Origin: Hyphomicrobiales bacterium
Lineage (GTDB): Bacteria; Pseudomonadota; Alphaproteobacteria; Rhizobiales; Hyphomicrobiaceae
Assembly: GCA_003963125.1 (NCBI GenBank)
Contig: RXJK01000054.1
Location: 1-38,015, forward strand
DNA: 38,015 nucleotides
Direction of reading: 5' to 3'
Below, one piece after another: positions 9,392-19,740 of the stretch. The translations under genes were made by a program, and so were the position numbers. A model generated the notes under the pieces. It searched no databases. It was not told the origin of the DNA and saw only the letters and a list, made by a program, of their open reading frames with translations. Every line of letters begins with the position of its first letter. Within the stretch, counting starts at the first letter, position 1.

Positions 9392-9931
9392 TTACGCGTC
9401 GGCCGTCGCGATGCGGTCGAAGGCGAAGCTCCGCGGGGTGCGGACTGCATAGGTCTGCACCGTATGGAACGAGTTGCGCAGCAGCACGCGCACACCCTCG
9501 TTCTGCTGGTTCTGGTCGCTGGCGCTGACGAGCAGCGCGATGGCGCTCTGGTTGAAGTGCTCGTTGAGCTTGCGGCACAGCTCTTCGATGAGGTGGCTCG
9601 AGGGACCGGTCGCCTCGCCCTTCTGCTCGGCGGTGGCCTGCGCGATCAGCATGCGCAGCAGGATGCCGGACGTCGCCAGCACCTCGATGTCGTCGGAGAG
9701 CCACGGCAGAAGCTGGCGCTCCCGCTTGTAGAGGGCGCGGCCCGTGCGCGGCATGAGCGGGCCGTCCGGGCGACGCACCAGTTCGTTGAAGGCCGAGCAG
9801 GTCCCGAGAAGGCAGAGCTCGCGATTGGTGAAGCCCGCCTGATGCAGTTCGGCAATGGCGCGCTCCAGCGGCGGGCAGGAGTCGAAGACCCCTACCGAAA
9901 GCCACAAGGTGCTGCTGCCTGCCTGCGCCAT
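9392..9931 (-). CDS. Hypothetical protein, probably co-transcribed with the FixK-like gene
   Basis: ATG at 9931, 50 bp after the crp/fnr gene stop; N-terminus GVFDSCPPLERAIAELHQAGFTNRELCLLG resembles general-stress (YflT-like) N-termini. Confidence 0.6.
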   Translation of the reverse strand: MAQAGSSTLWLSVGVFDSCPPLERAIAELHQAGFTNRELCLLGTCSAFNELVRRPDGPLMPRTGRALYKRERQLLPWLSDDIEVLATSGILLRMLIAQATAEQKGEATGPSSHLIEELCRKLNEHFNQSAIALLVSASDQNQQNEGVRVLLRNSFHTVQTYAVRTPRSFAFDRIATADA

Positions 9932-9981
9932 TGCAGTTGTGCCTGGGACTGTCTTTCTTGCGAGGTGACGACGGGAGTGGC

Positions 9982-10695
9982 TCAGCCTGCCTCGCCCTGC
10001 GCGAGATCCTCCAGGGCATCCATATCGAGCACGTGCACCTGGGTGCATTGCGCGAGGTCAATGATTTTCAGTTGGCGCAGCTTGGTGAAGGTGCGGCTCA
10101 CGGTCTCGATGGTGAGGCCGAGGAAGTCGCCGATGTCGGAGCGGGTCATGGGCAGGTCGATGATGGTGTGGCCGTCCTTGGCGCGACGGCCGCGGCGGGC
10201 CATGGCGAGCAGGAACGCGGCGAGGCTTTCCATGGCCGTGCGCTGGCCGGTCGTGAGCAGGAGATCGTGGGCGGCTGCCAGTTCCTGGGCCGCTGCCTCG
10301 TAAAGCTTGAAGCCGAATTCCGGATCGGTGCGGGCGATGCGCTGGGCGAGGCTCCAGGGCAGGATGCGCAGTTCGGAGTTCTTGGTCGCCTGGGCGTTGA
10401 ACTGGTGCTCGGCGCTGGAGCCGAGGCCGATCAGGTCGCCGGCGTACGCGAAGCCCAGAACCTGGCGGCGGCCGTCCGGCATGACCTTGTAGAGGCACAC
10501 CGCACCCGACTCGAGGCGGTAGAGGTTGGCGCGCGGATCACCTTCCGTGAAGACGTGCTCCTTGGCGCCGAAGGAACGCAGCGGCGCGCGAGACAGGTGA
10601 CCTTCGAGGCTCGAGGCCGACGGGGCGGGCGCGTTGCGCAAGGCGGAGGCGCGCGCGGTGTCGAAGGTCGGGGAAGCCTGAGCATGTGCCAGCAT
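9982..10695 (-). CDS. Crp/Fnr family transcriptional regulator, FixK-like (no Fe-S Cys cluster)
   Basis: cNMP-like domain; HTH TRSDIGDFLGLTIETVSRTFTKLRQ with E..SR recognition helix; only two Cys in the protein. Confidence 0.88.
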   Translation of the reverse strand: MLAHAQASPTFDTARASALRNAPAPSASSLEGHLSRAPLRSFGAKEHVFTEGDPRANLYRLESGAVCLYKVMPDGRRQVLGFAYAGDLIGLGSSAEHQFNAQATKNSELRILPWSLAQRIARTDPEFGFKLYEAAAQELAAAHDLLLTTGQRTAMESLAAFLLAMARRGRRAKDGHTIIDLPMTRSDIGDFLGLTIETVSRTFTKLRQLKIIDLAQCTQVHVLDMDALEDLAQGEAG

Positions 10696-10766
10696 CTGAA
10701 GCTCCAGTGGTCGAGATCAACTGGAGCGCAGAAAAACAGGCCTGCGCTGTAGGCTTTCGCCGCGAT

Positions 10767-10782
10767 TGTAATTTTTTGTAAC
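10767..10782 (-). promoter_or_regulatory. Direct-repeat operator candidate (K-box-like) upstream of the fixK-like gene
   Basis: Minus strand GTTACA-aaaa-ATTACA, 10-bp period, ~72 bp upstream of the start codon at 10695. Confidence 0.5.
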
Positions 10783-10909
10783 AGCGCGCGGAATTGCGCG
10801 CCGCTTTACGCGGCAATCCCAACAGACGGTCGGGCTGGCGGCAGGGCGTGGTTAAAATCCTTCGGCCTCTCAGGGTGTTAGGTGCGATGGGCCATCGCTC
10901 GCGACGCGC

Positions 10910-10923
10910 TTGCGCCAAGTCAA
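10910..10923 (+). promoter_or_regulatory. Degenerate FNR/FixK-like box upstream of uspA
   Basis: TTGCGccaaGTCAA; one consensus half-site; 72 bp upstream of the uspA ATG. Confidence 0.3.
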
Positions 10924-10995
10924 GGACGCGGCGGCACGAGGGGCTAGCCTGCATTCCAAGGACCGGCATCGGCCGGCATCGCGGAGGATGGCAGC

Positions 10996-11430
10996 ATGTT
11001 CAAGCATGTCCTGATTGCAACGGACGGGTCGGAACTCGCAGGCAAAGGCGTCGTCGCGGGATTCGAACTCGCCAAGACGGTCGGCGCCAAGGTCACGGTG
11101 GTGATCGCGATCGAGCCCTGGAAATCGATGATCGTCGGGGAAGCGGCCTTCTCATTCCCCCTGGAGGAGTACGAGAAGGCGGCTGCCGAAACGGCAGCGA
11201 CCGTCCTGAACGCGGCCAAGCAGCTCGCGGACAAGGCGCAGGTGGCCTGCGAAACGCTGCATGTCACGAATTTCCCGGCCGAGGGCATCGTCGAGACGGC
11301 AGAGGCAAAAGGCTGCGATCTCATCGTGTTGACGTCGCACGGCCGCCGCGGACTGGCGCGGGCGTTCCTCGGCAGCCAGGCCACGCGGGTGCTGACGCTG
11401 AGCAAGGTGCCGGTGCTCGTCTACAAGTAG
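10996..11430 (+). CDS. Universal stress protein (UspA family)
   Basis: MFKHVLIATDGSELAGKGVVAGFELAK; SHGRRGLARAFLGSQATRVL. Confidence 0.92.
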   Translation: MFKHVLIATDGSELAGKGVVAGFELAKTVGAKVTVVIAIEPWKSMIVGEAAFSFPLEEYEKAAAETAATVLNAAKQLADKAQVACETLHVTNFPAEGIVETAEAKGCDLIVLTSHGRRGLARAFLGSQATRVLTLSKVPVLVYK

Positions 11431-11486
11431 CGGCCCTGGCGCCGTTGCGACGGCAACTCGGTCCCTTAAGGCTCAGGCTACGCTCG

Positions 11487-11513
11487 GCAAAGGGTGCGTT
11501 GGCGCACCTTTGC
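11487..11513. terminator. Stem-loop between uspA and the response regulator
   Basis: gcaaagggtgcg-ttgg-cgcacctttgc, near-perfect stem; no strong T-tract. Confidence 0.4.
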
Positions 11514-11571
11514 TTGCCCGATCTATGTCGGTACTTCACACTGCGTGCATCGTCAGCTAGCAGAAGCCGCG

Positions 11572-12300
11572 ATGGTGCCACGCAGCCAAATCCTCGTCGT
11601 CGACGACGAGCCCGAGATTCGCGCGCTCCTGCGCAAGTGCTTCGAGCGCGACGGCTTCGCCGTGTCCGAGGCCGGCTCGGGCGCGGAGATGCGCGCGCGG
11701 ATCGAAGACAAGGACCTAGCGCTCGTCACCCTCGACCTGACGCTCGGGGGCGAAGACGGGCTGGAGCTTGCCCGCGAGATCCGGGCGACGCGCAACGTGC
11801 CCATCATCATGATCACGGGCAAGGGCGACACCATCGACCGGGTGGTCGGGCTCGAACTCGGCGCCGACGACTACATCGCCAAGCCCTTCCAGTTGCGCGA
11901 AGTGCTGGCGCGCGTGCGGGCCGTCCTGCGCCGCTACGCGGGCGCGGAGACGACGGCCGCTTCCGGATCGAAGGACGAGGACGAGGAGCGCTACACGTTC
12001 GAGGACTACCTGCTCGACGTGGGCCGCCGCGAACTGACTTGCGCCGGAAAGCCGTGCGAGCTGACGACGGCGGAATTCAACCTGCTGCACGTGTTCGTGC
12101 GGCGGCCGCGCCGCGTGCTGTCGCGCGACAACATCATGGACATGCTGAAGGGGCACGAGTGGTCGCCGCTCGACCGCTCCATCGACGCACTGGTCGGCCG
12201 GCTGCGCAAGCGGATCGAGGCGGATTCCAACAGTCCGCAGCTCATCAAGACCGTGCGCGGGGTCGGCTACGTGTTCACGGCGGATGTCGCGCGCCCATAG
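11572..12300 (+). CDS. OmpR/PhoB-family response regulator (candidate FxkR-type)
   Basis: Receiver ILVVDDEPEIRALLRK, LDLTLGGEDGLEL, ITGKGD, GADDYIAKPF; winged helix LIKTVRGVGYVF. Confidence 0.9.
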   Translation: MVPRSQILVVDDEPEIRALLRKCFERDGFAVSEAGSGAEMRARIEDKDLALVTLDLTLGGEDGLELAREIRATRNVPIIMITGKGDTIDRVVGLELGADDYIAKPFQLREVLARVRAVLRRYAGAETTAASGSKDEDEERYTFEDYLLDVGRRELTCAGKPCELTTAEFNLLHVFVRRPRRVLSRDNIMDMLKGHEWSPLDRSIDALVGRLRKRIEADSNSPQLIKTVRGVGYVFTADVARP

Positions 12301-12312
12301 AGCGCGGCTTAT

Positions 12313-14424
<2,112 letters not shown>

Positions 14425-14460
14425 CTCGGTCGTCGCCCGGTGCGCCGGCTTTGGTCGAGC

Positions 14461-15825
14461 CTAGACGCCGACGGAGTGCTTGGCGCGAGAGCGGGCGAGG
14501 TAGGCATCGAACCGGGCGCAGATGCTGCGGACAAAGTGACGCCCACGCTCGGTGATGCGGAAGCCGTCGGCGGTGCGCTCGAGCAGGCCGTCGCGGTCCT
14601 CTCGCAGAGCGTCCTCGGCGATAGCGACGAGGTGCTCGCCAGCCTCCCCGTAGCGGGCCCGCAGCGCGTTCGCGGAGAAGGCGAGGGAGCACATCAATTC
14701 CTTGATGACCCAGCCGCGCATGCGGTCGTCGTCGGTGAAGGCCAGCCCCTTGGCGGTTGCGAGGCCGGTTGCGGCCACGCTGCGCGCGTAGTCGGCGGAC
14801 GACACGGCGTTCTGGACGAAGCCCTGGGGCAGCTGGCCGATGGCGGAGGCGCCGAGGCCGATCAGCGTCTCGACGGTGTCGCTCGTATAGCCCTGGAAAT
14901 TGCGGTTGACGGTCGCCTTGGCGAGTTCGTCGTCGGGCCTGGCGAAGTGGTCGAGGCCGACGCGGACGTAGCCGGCCTGCACGAGGCGCTGGGCCATGTG
15001 CTGGGCCTGTGCGTAGCGCGCCGTCACGTCGGGGAGCAGTGCCTTCGGGATCAGGCGCTGCTGGCGCAAGCGCTCGGGAAGATGCGCGTAGCCGAAGATG
15101 GCGATGCGGTCCGGGGCGAGGCCGATCACCTGGGTGATCGTGTCGTCCACGCTCTCGACGGTCTGCAGCGGCAGGCCGTACATCAAGTCGATGTTGATCG
15201 AGCGGATGCCGCGCGTTCGGAACGTGTCGACGACGCGGGCCGTGGCCGCGAACGACTGCATGCGCCCGATCGCCTTCTGCACCTCGACGTGGAAGTCCTG
15301 GACGCCGAGCGAGACGCGGGTCACGCCCGCATCATGCAGGGCCTCGGCGCGAGACGCATCCAGATCGCGCGGATCGATCTCGACGGCGAACTCGGCGTCC
15401 TCGGCGAGATGGAAGTTTGCGCGCAGGGCCTGCGCGAGCGTGCGCACATCGTCGGCTGACAGAATATTCGGCGAGCCCCCGCCCCAATGCATATGAGCCA
15501 CGCGGTGCCGCGACGGCATGAGACTGCCAACGTAGGTGATCTCACGCTGCAGCGCCTCGAGATAGCTCGCCACCGGACGATATTGGCGCGTCGCCTTGGT
15601 GTTGCACCCGCAGTACCAGCACAGCGCCGTGCAGTAGGGAATGTGCACATAGAGCGAGAGCGTCTCGTCCTGCGGCAACTCGACAAGCCATTGCTCGTAC
15701 TGGGCCGCTGAGACGGCCGGCGTGAAATGCGGGGCCGTGGGGTAGCTCGTGTAGCGCGGCACGGGCGCCGCATGCCTTCGAATGAGGTCGGCGTCGACGG
15801 GCACGTCTCGCATTCCACTGGACAT
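14461..15825 (-). CDS. hemN: Oxygen-independent coproporphyrinogen III oxidase HemN
   Basis: HIPYCTALCWYCGCNT radical-SAM motif, APVPRYTSYPTAPHF N-terminus, GLPLQTVESVDDT. Confidence 0.93.
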   Translation of the reverse strand: MSSGMRDVPVDADLIRRHAAPVPRYTSYPTAPHFTPAVSAAQYEQWLVELPQDETLSLYVHIPYCTALCWYCGCNTKATRQYRPVASYLEALQREITYVGSLMPSRHRVAHMHWGGGSPNILSADDVRTLAQALRANFHLAEDAEFAVEIDPRDLDASRAEALHDAGVTRVSLGVQDFHVEVQKAIGRMQSFAATARVVDTFRTRGIRSINIDLMYGLPLQTVESVDDTITQVIGLAPDRIAIFGYAHLPERLRQQRLIPKALLPDVTARYAQAQHMAQRLVQAGYVRVGLDHFARPDDELAKATVNRNFQGYTSDTVETLIGLGASAIGQLPQGFVQNAVSSADYARSVAATGLATAKGLAFTDDDRMRGWVIKELMCSLAFSANALRARYGEAGEHLVAIAEDALREDRDGLLERTADGFRITERGRHFVRSICARFDAYLARSRAKHSVGV

Positions 15826-15903
15826 ATCCTGCCTCGCCGGTCGTTGCGGTGTGTGGCTCTTGCTCCCTCCTGACTTCGTGTCGCGGATGGGGGTCTTACA
15901 TCC

Positions 15904-15917
15904 TTGATCTGCGTCAA
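15904..15917. promoter_or_regulatory. FNR/FixK box (anaerobox) in the divergent hemN/ccoN intergenic region
   Basis: TTGATctgcGTCAA, matches TTGAY-N4-RTCAA. Confidence 0.8.
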
Positions 15918-16014
15918 AGCCCCGAAGGCCCCCGAAGGACGAGATGGGGGCGCTTACCAAGGGCGTGAAAATCGCGTGGCTCGCGCGCGCGCACGCCGCC
16001 GACGGAGGGGAGCA

Positions 16015-17673
16015 ATGACAGCCAAACGAGAGGCGCTGACCGCCTTTTCAGACGTATTCACAGTATTCTCGATGGTCCTCATGGCGGCGATCGGTTTCGT
16101 CATCATGATCGGGGCCAAGGACCCGGCCTTCGCATTCCACGGGTTCCTGTTCCTGGCTGGCGGCATCGCCGGCGGCATTTTCGTTCTCAGCCACTCGTTC
16201 GGAAAAGGCGATTGGCACGGCAGCGCGGACGAGTATCTCGACGGTCCCAGCAAAGTGGCCACCCTCATGGCCGTGTTCTGGGGCATCGCCGGCTTCCTGG
16301 TGGGCCTCGTGCTCGCCCTGCAGCTCGCCTTCCCGATGCTGAACTTCGACCTCCCCTGGATCAGCTTCGGGCGGCTGCGTCCGCTGCACACCTCGGCGGT
16401 GATCTTCGCGTTCGGCGGCAACGTGCTGCTCGCGACGTCGTTCTACGTCGTGCAGCGCACCTGCCATACGCGCATCGCGGGACGCTGGGCGCCCTGGTTC
16501 GTGGTGCTCGCCTTCCAGCTCTTCATCGCGATCGCCGGCACGGGCTATCTCCTCGGCATCACGCAGGGCAAGGAATACGCGGAGCCTGAATGGTACGCCG
16601 ACCTGTTCCTCACCGTGATCTGGGTCGTGTACCTGCTCGTGTTCCTCGGCACGCTCATCAAGCGCAAGGAACCGCACATCTACGTGGCGAACTGGTTCTA
16701 CCTCGCCTTCATCGTCACGGTGGCGATGCTGCACCTCGTCAACAACGCGCCGATCCCGGTGAGCTTCCTCGCGCCGAAGAGCTATATCGTGTACTCGGGC
16801 GTGCAGGATGCCATGACGCAGTGGTGGTACGGCCATAACGCGGTGGGCTTCTTCCTCACCGCCGGCTTCCTCGGCATCATGTACTACTTCGTGCCGAAGC
16901 GCGCCGAGCGGCCGGTCTACTCCTACCGCCTGTCCATCGTGCACTTCTGGACCCTGATCTTCCTCTACATCTGGGCGGGTCCGCACCATCTGCACTACAC
17001 GGCGCTTCCCGACTGGGCGCAGACGCTCGGCATGACCTTCTCGATCATGCTGTGGATGCCCTCGTGGGGCGGCATGATCAACGGCCTCATGACGCTGTCG
17101 GGGGCATGGGACAAGCTGCGTACCGATCCCGTCATCCGCCTGCTCGTCGTGTCGGTCGCCTTCTACGGCATGTCGACCTTCGAAGGCCCGGTGATGAGCA
17201 TCAAGGCGGTGAACTCGCTGTCGCACTACACGGACTGGACCATCGGCCACGTGCACTCGGGTGCGCTCGGCTGGGTGGCGATGGTGTCGTTCGGTGCGAT
17301 CTACTGCCTCGTGCCCTGGCTGTGGGGCCGCCGCGGCCTCTACTCGATGCGTCTCGTCGAGTGGCACTTCTGGCTCTCGACGCTCGGCATCCTTCTCTAC
17401 ATCACCGCGATGTGGGTGTCGGGCATCACGCAGGGCTTGATGTGGCGCGCCTACGACAAGCTCGGCTTCCTGCAGTACTCGTTCATCGAGACGGTGGAAG
17501 CGATGAAGCCCTACTACATGATCCGTGCGGTCGGCGGCCTGCTGTTCCTGCTCGGCGCCCTGATCATGGCCTACAACATCTGGCGTACGGTGCGCGGCGA
17601 TGAATCCGCCGACATCGCGGAGCAGCCCAAAATCGCTGCCGCTCCCGGCCTGCGCCTTTCTCCTGCGGAATAG
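16015..17673 (+). CDS. ccoN: cbb3-type cytochrome c oxidase subunit I
   Basis: Multi-TM haem-copper oxidase; [39 protein letters not shown] ggaggggagca before the ATG. Confidence 0.96.
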   Translation: MTAKREALTAFSDVFTVFSMVLMAAIGFVIMIGAKDPAFAFHGFLFLAGGIAGGIFVLSHSFGKGDWHGSADEYLDGPSKVATLMAVFWGIAGFLVGLVLALQLAFPMLNFDLPWISFGRLRPLHTSAVIFAFGGNVLLATSFYVVQRTCHTRIAGRWAPWFVVLAFQLFIAIAGTGYLLGITQGKEYAEPEWYADLFLTVIWVVYLLVFLGTLIKRKEPHIYVANWFYLAFIVTVAMLHLVNNAPIPVSFLAPKSYIVYSGVQDAMTQWWYGHNAVGFFLTAGFLGIMYYFVPKRAERPVYSYRLSIVHFWTLIFLYIWAGPHHLHYTALPDWAQTLGMTFSIMLWMPSWGGMINGLMTLSGAWDKLRTDPVIRLLVVSVAFYGMSTFEGPVMSIKAVNSLSHYTDWTIGHVHSGALGWVAMVSFGAIYCLVPWLWGRRGLYSMRLVEWHFWLSTLGILLYITAMWVSGITQGLMWRAYDKLGFLQYSFIETVEAMKPYYMIRAVGGLLFLLGALIMAYNIWRTVRGDESADIAEQPKIAAAPGLRLSPAE

Positions 17674-17685
17674 GGGCAACTCCAC

Positions 17686-18411
17686 ATGAAACACGAATTC
17701 TTCGAGAAGAACTCGATCCTGCTGTTGGTCGGCATCCTCGTGATGGTGTCCATCGGCGGCCTCGTGCAGATCGCCCCGCTGTTCTGGGTCGACAGCACGA
17801 TCGAGAAGGTGAAGGGCATGCGGCCCTACACGCCGCTGGAGCAGGCGGGCCGCGACATCTACGTGCGTGAAGGCTGCTACAACTGCCACAGCCAGATGGT
17901 GCGCACGCTGCGCGACGAGGTGGAGCGGTACGGCCACTACAGCCTCGCCGCGGAGAGCATGTACGACCATCCCTTCCAGTGGGGATCGAAGCGGACGGGA
18001 CCGGATCTCGCCCGCATCGGCGGCAAGTACTCCGACCAATGGCAGCGCGAGCACCTGATCAATCCGCGTTCCGTCGTGCCGGAGAGCATCATGCCGGGAT
18101 ATCCCTGGCTCGCGAAGAAGCTCGAGGCGTCCGACATCGTGGACAAGATGAAGACGCTGAAGCTCGTCGGCGTGCCCTACTCCGAGGAGATGATCGAGAA
18201 GGCGAAGGCGGATCTCGCCGCACAGGTGCAGTCGGAAGGCCGTGCCGTGCGCGATCTCCTCAAGCGCTACCCGAAAGCCAAAGTCGGCAAGTTCGACGGC
18301 AAGGCGGACGCCGAGCCGACCGAACTCGACGCCCTCATCGCCTACCTGCAGATGCTCGGCACGCTGGTCGATTTCGCCACGTTCGATGCGTCCGGTCCGA
18401 ACCTGAGGTGA
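17686..18411 (+). CDS. ccoO: cbb3-type cytochrome c oxidase subunit II
   Basis: [13 protein letters not shown] haem c motif; [20 protein letters not shown]. Confidence 0.96.
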   Translation: MKHEFFEKNSILLLVGILVMVSIGGLVQIAPLFWVDSTIEKVKGMRPYTPLEQAGRDIYVREGCYNCHSQMVRTLRDEVERYGHYSLAAESMYDHPFQWGSKRTGPDLARIGGKYSDQWQREHLINPRSVVPESIMPGYPWLAKKLEASDIVDKMKTLKLVGVPYSEEMIEKAKADLAAQVQSEGRAVRDLLKRYPKAKVGKFDGKADAEPTELDALIAYLQMLGTLVDFATFDASGPNLR

Positions 18412-18415
18412 GATC

Positions 18416-18595
18416 ATGACGTACGACGTGATCGCGACCTTCAGCCAGGTCACCTCGCTGCTGATGTTCGTGGCGATGTTCCTTGGGGTGCTGGTCTACG
18501 CGCTGTGGCCGAGCAACGGCCAGCGCTTCGAAGTGGTGCAACGCCAGGCGCTCGACCTTGACAAGTCCGAGCTCAGAATACGGGGGCGCAAATGA
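18416..18595 (+). CDS. ccoQ: cbb3-type oxidase subunit IV/CcoQ (59 aa; below the ORF-track cutoff)
   Basis: Hand translation MTYDVIATFSQVTSLLMFVAMFLGVLVYALWPSNGQRFEVVQRQALDLDKSELRIRGRK; sits between ccoO and ccoP; ATGA overlap with ccoP. Confidence 0.92.
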   Translation: MTYDVIATFSQVTSLLMFVAMFLGVLVYALWPSNGQRFEVVQRQALDLDKSELRIRGRK

Positions 18596-19461
18596 CGACC
18601 AACCGCGAGATCGATGCCGTCACAGGCGTCGAAACCACAGGACACGTATGGGACGGCATCAAGGAGCTGAACAAGCCCCTGCCCAGGTGGTGGCTCCTCA
18701 CCTTCTACGCCACCATCGTGTGGGCCATCGGCTACTGGGTCGTCTACCCGGCGTTCCCGACGCTGACGAGCTACACGAAGGGCATCTGGAACTACAGCCA
18801 GCGCGAGACGGTCGCCAAGGACGTCAGCGCGGCGCGCAGTGCGCAGTCGGGCTACCGCGACAAGCTCGCGGCCACCCCGCTCGATGACGTGAAGAAGGAT
18901 CCCGACCTCCTGCGCTTTGCGGTTGCGGGTGGCGGCGCGGCCTTCCAGACCAACTGCGCGCCCTGCCACGGCCGCGGCGCACAGGGCTTTGCCGGCTATC
19001 CCAACCTCAACGACGACGACTGGCTGTGGGGCGGCACCCTCGCGGACATCGAGAAGACGCTGCAGGTCGGCATCCGTTCCGACCACAAGGACGCGCGTGC
19101 CACGCAGATGCCGAAGTACGGCCTCGAGAAGCTGCTCGACGAGAGCCAGATCTCGGATGCGGCCGAGTTCGTGCTCAAGCTTTCGGGCCAGAAGTTCGAT
19201 GCCGCCGCAGCCGATCGCGGCGCCAAGACCTTCACCGAGCAGTGCGCGGCGTGCCACGGCCCGGCAGGCAAGGGCATGCAGGAGCAGGGTGCGCCGAACC
19301 TCACCGACGGCATCTGGCTCTACGGTGGCAGCAAGGCTGCGATCGTGGAGAGCATCCGGACAGGCCGCGGCGGCGTGATGCCGGCGTGGGGTGGCCGTCT
19401 CGATCCTGTGACGCTGAAATCGCTTGCGGTTTATGTGCACAGCCTCGGCGGCGGCAAGTAG
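18592..19461 (+). CDS. ccoP: cbb3-type cytochrome c oxidase subunit III (dihaem)
   Basis: Two CxxCH motifs (NCAPCHG, QCAACHG); HVWDGIKELNKPLPRWWL N-terminus. Confidence 0.96.
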   Translation: MTTNREIDAVTGVETTGHVWDGIKELNKPLPRWWLLTFYATIVWAIGYWVVYPAFPTLTSYTKGIWNYSQRETVAKDVSAARSAQSGYRDKLAATPLDDVKKDPDLLRFAVAGGGAAFQTNCAPCHGRGAQGFAGYPNLNDDDWLWGGTLADIEKTLQVGIRSDHKDARATQMPKYGLEKLLDESQISDAAEFVLKLSGQKFDAAAADRGAKTFTEQCAACHGPAGKGMQEQGAPNLTDGIWLYGGSKAAIVESIRTGRGGVMPAWGGRLDPVTLKSLAVYVHSLGGGK

Positions 19462-19506
19462 ACCGTCTCGTCACGGGGGCTCACGATGCGAAGTGGAGCG
19501 AGAGAC

Positions 19507-19740
19507 ATGTGCTGCAGCTGCGGATGCGCATTGGCAGTGGCCATGGCCGAGGCCGAAGAGAAAGCCCGGATCAGGCTCTCCTCCACACGCAGCGTGAGCG
19601 CCCTGGCCGGGCCTGAGATGAAGGAGACGCAGGGCGGGCGCCCTGCGAGAGGATGGGAAGCGCTGAAGCAGTCGCTGCGCGTGTTCGTCGAGCGTCCGAT
19701 GCCAGATCATGCGAGCCGGAGCCTTGCGAGGCCCGCATGA
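19507..19740 (+). CDS. Small hypothetical protein with Cys-rich N-terminus (MCCSCGC...), possible gene between ccoP and ccoG
   Basis: GGAG upstream of the ATG at 19507; stop overlaps the ccoG start as ATGA (19737-19740). Confidence 0.45.
   Translation: MCCSCGCALAVAMAEAEEKARIRLSSTRSVSALAGPEMKETQGGRPARGWEALKQSLRVFVERPMPDHASRSLARPA

Noticed and set aside
10784-10801. Hairpin gcgcgc-ggaatt-gcgcgc near the fixK promoter
   Set aside because: Short GC-only stem expected by chance in this composition; no T-tract on either side in the right orientation.
16048-18453. 801-aa minus-strand ORF
   Set aside because: Antisense to ccoN/ccoO; His/Arg/Glu-rich shadow composition typical of GC-rich DNA.
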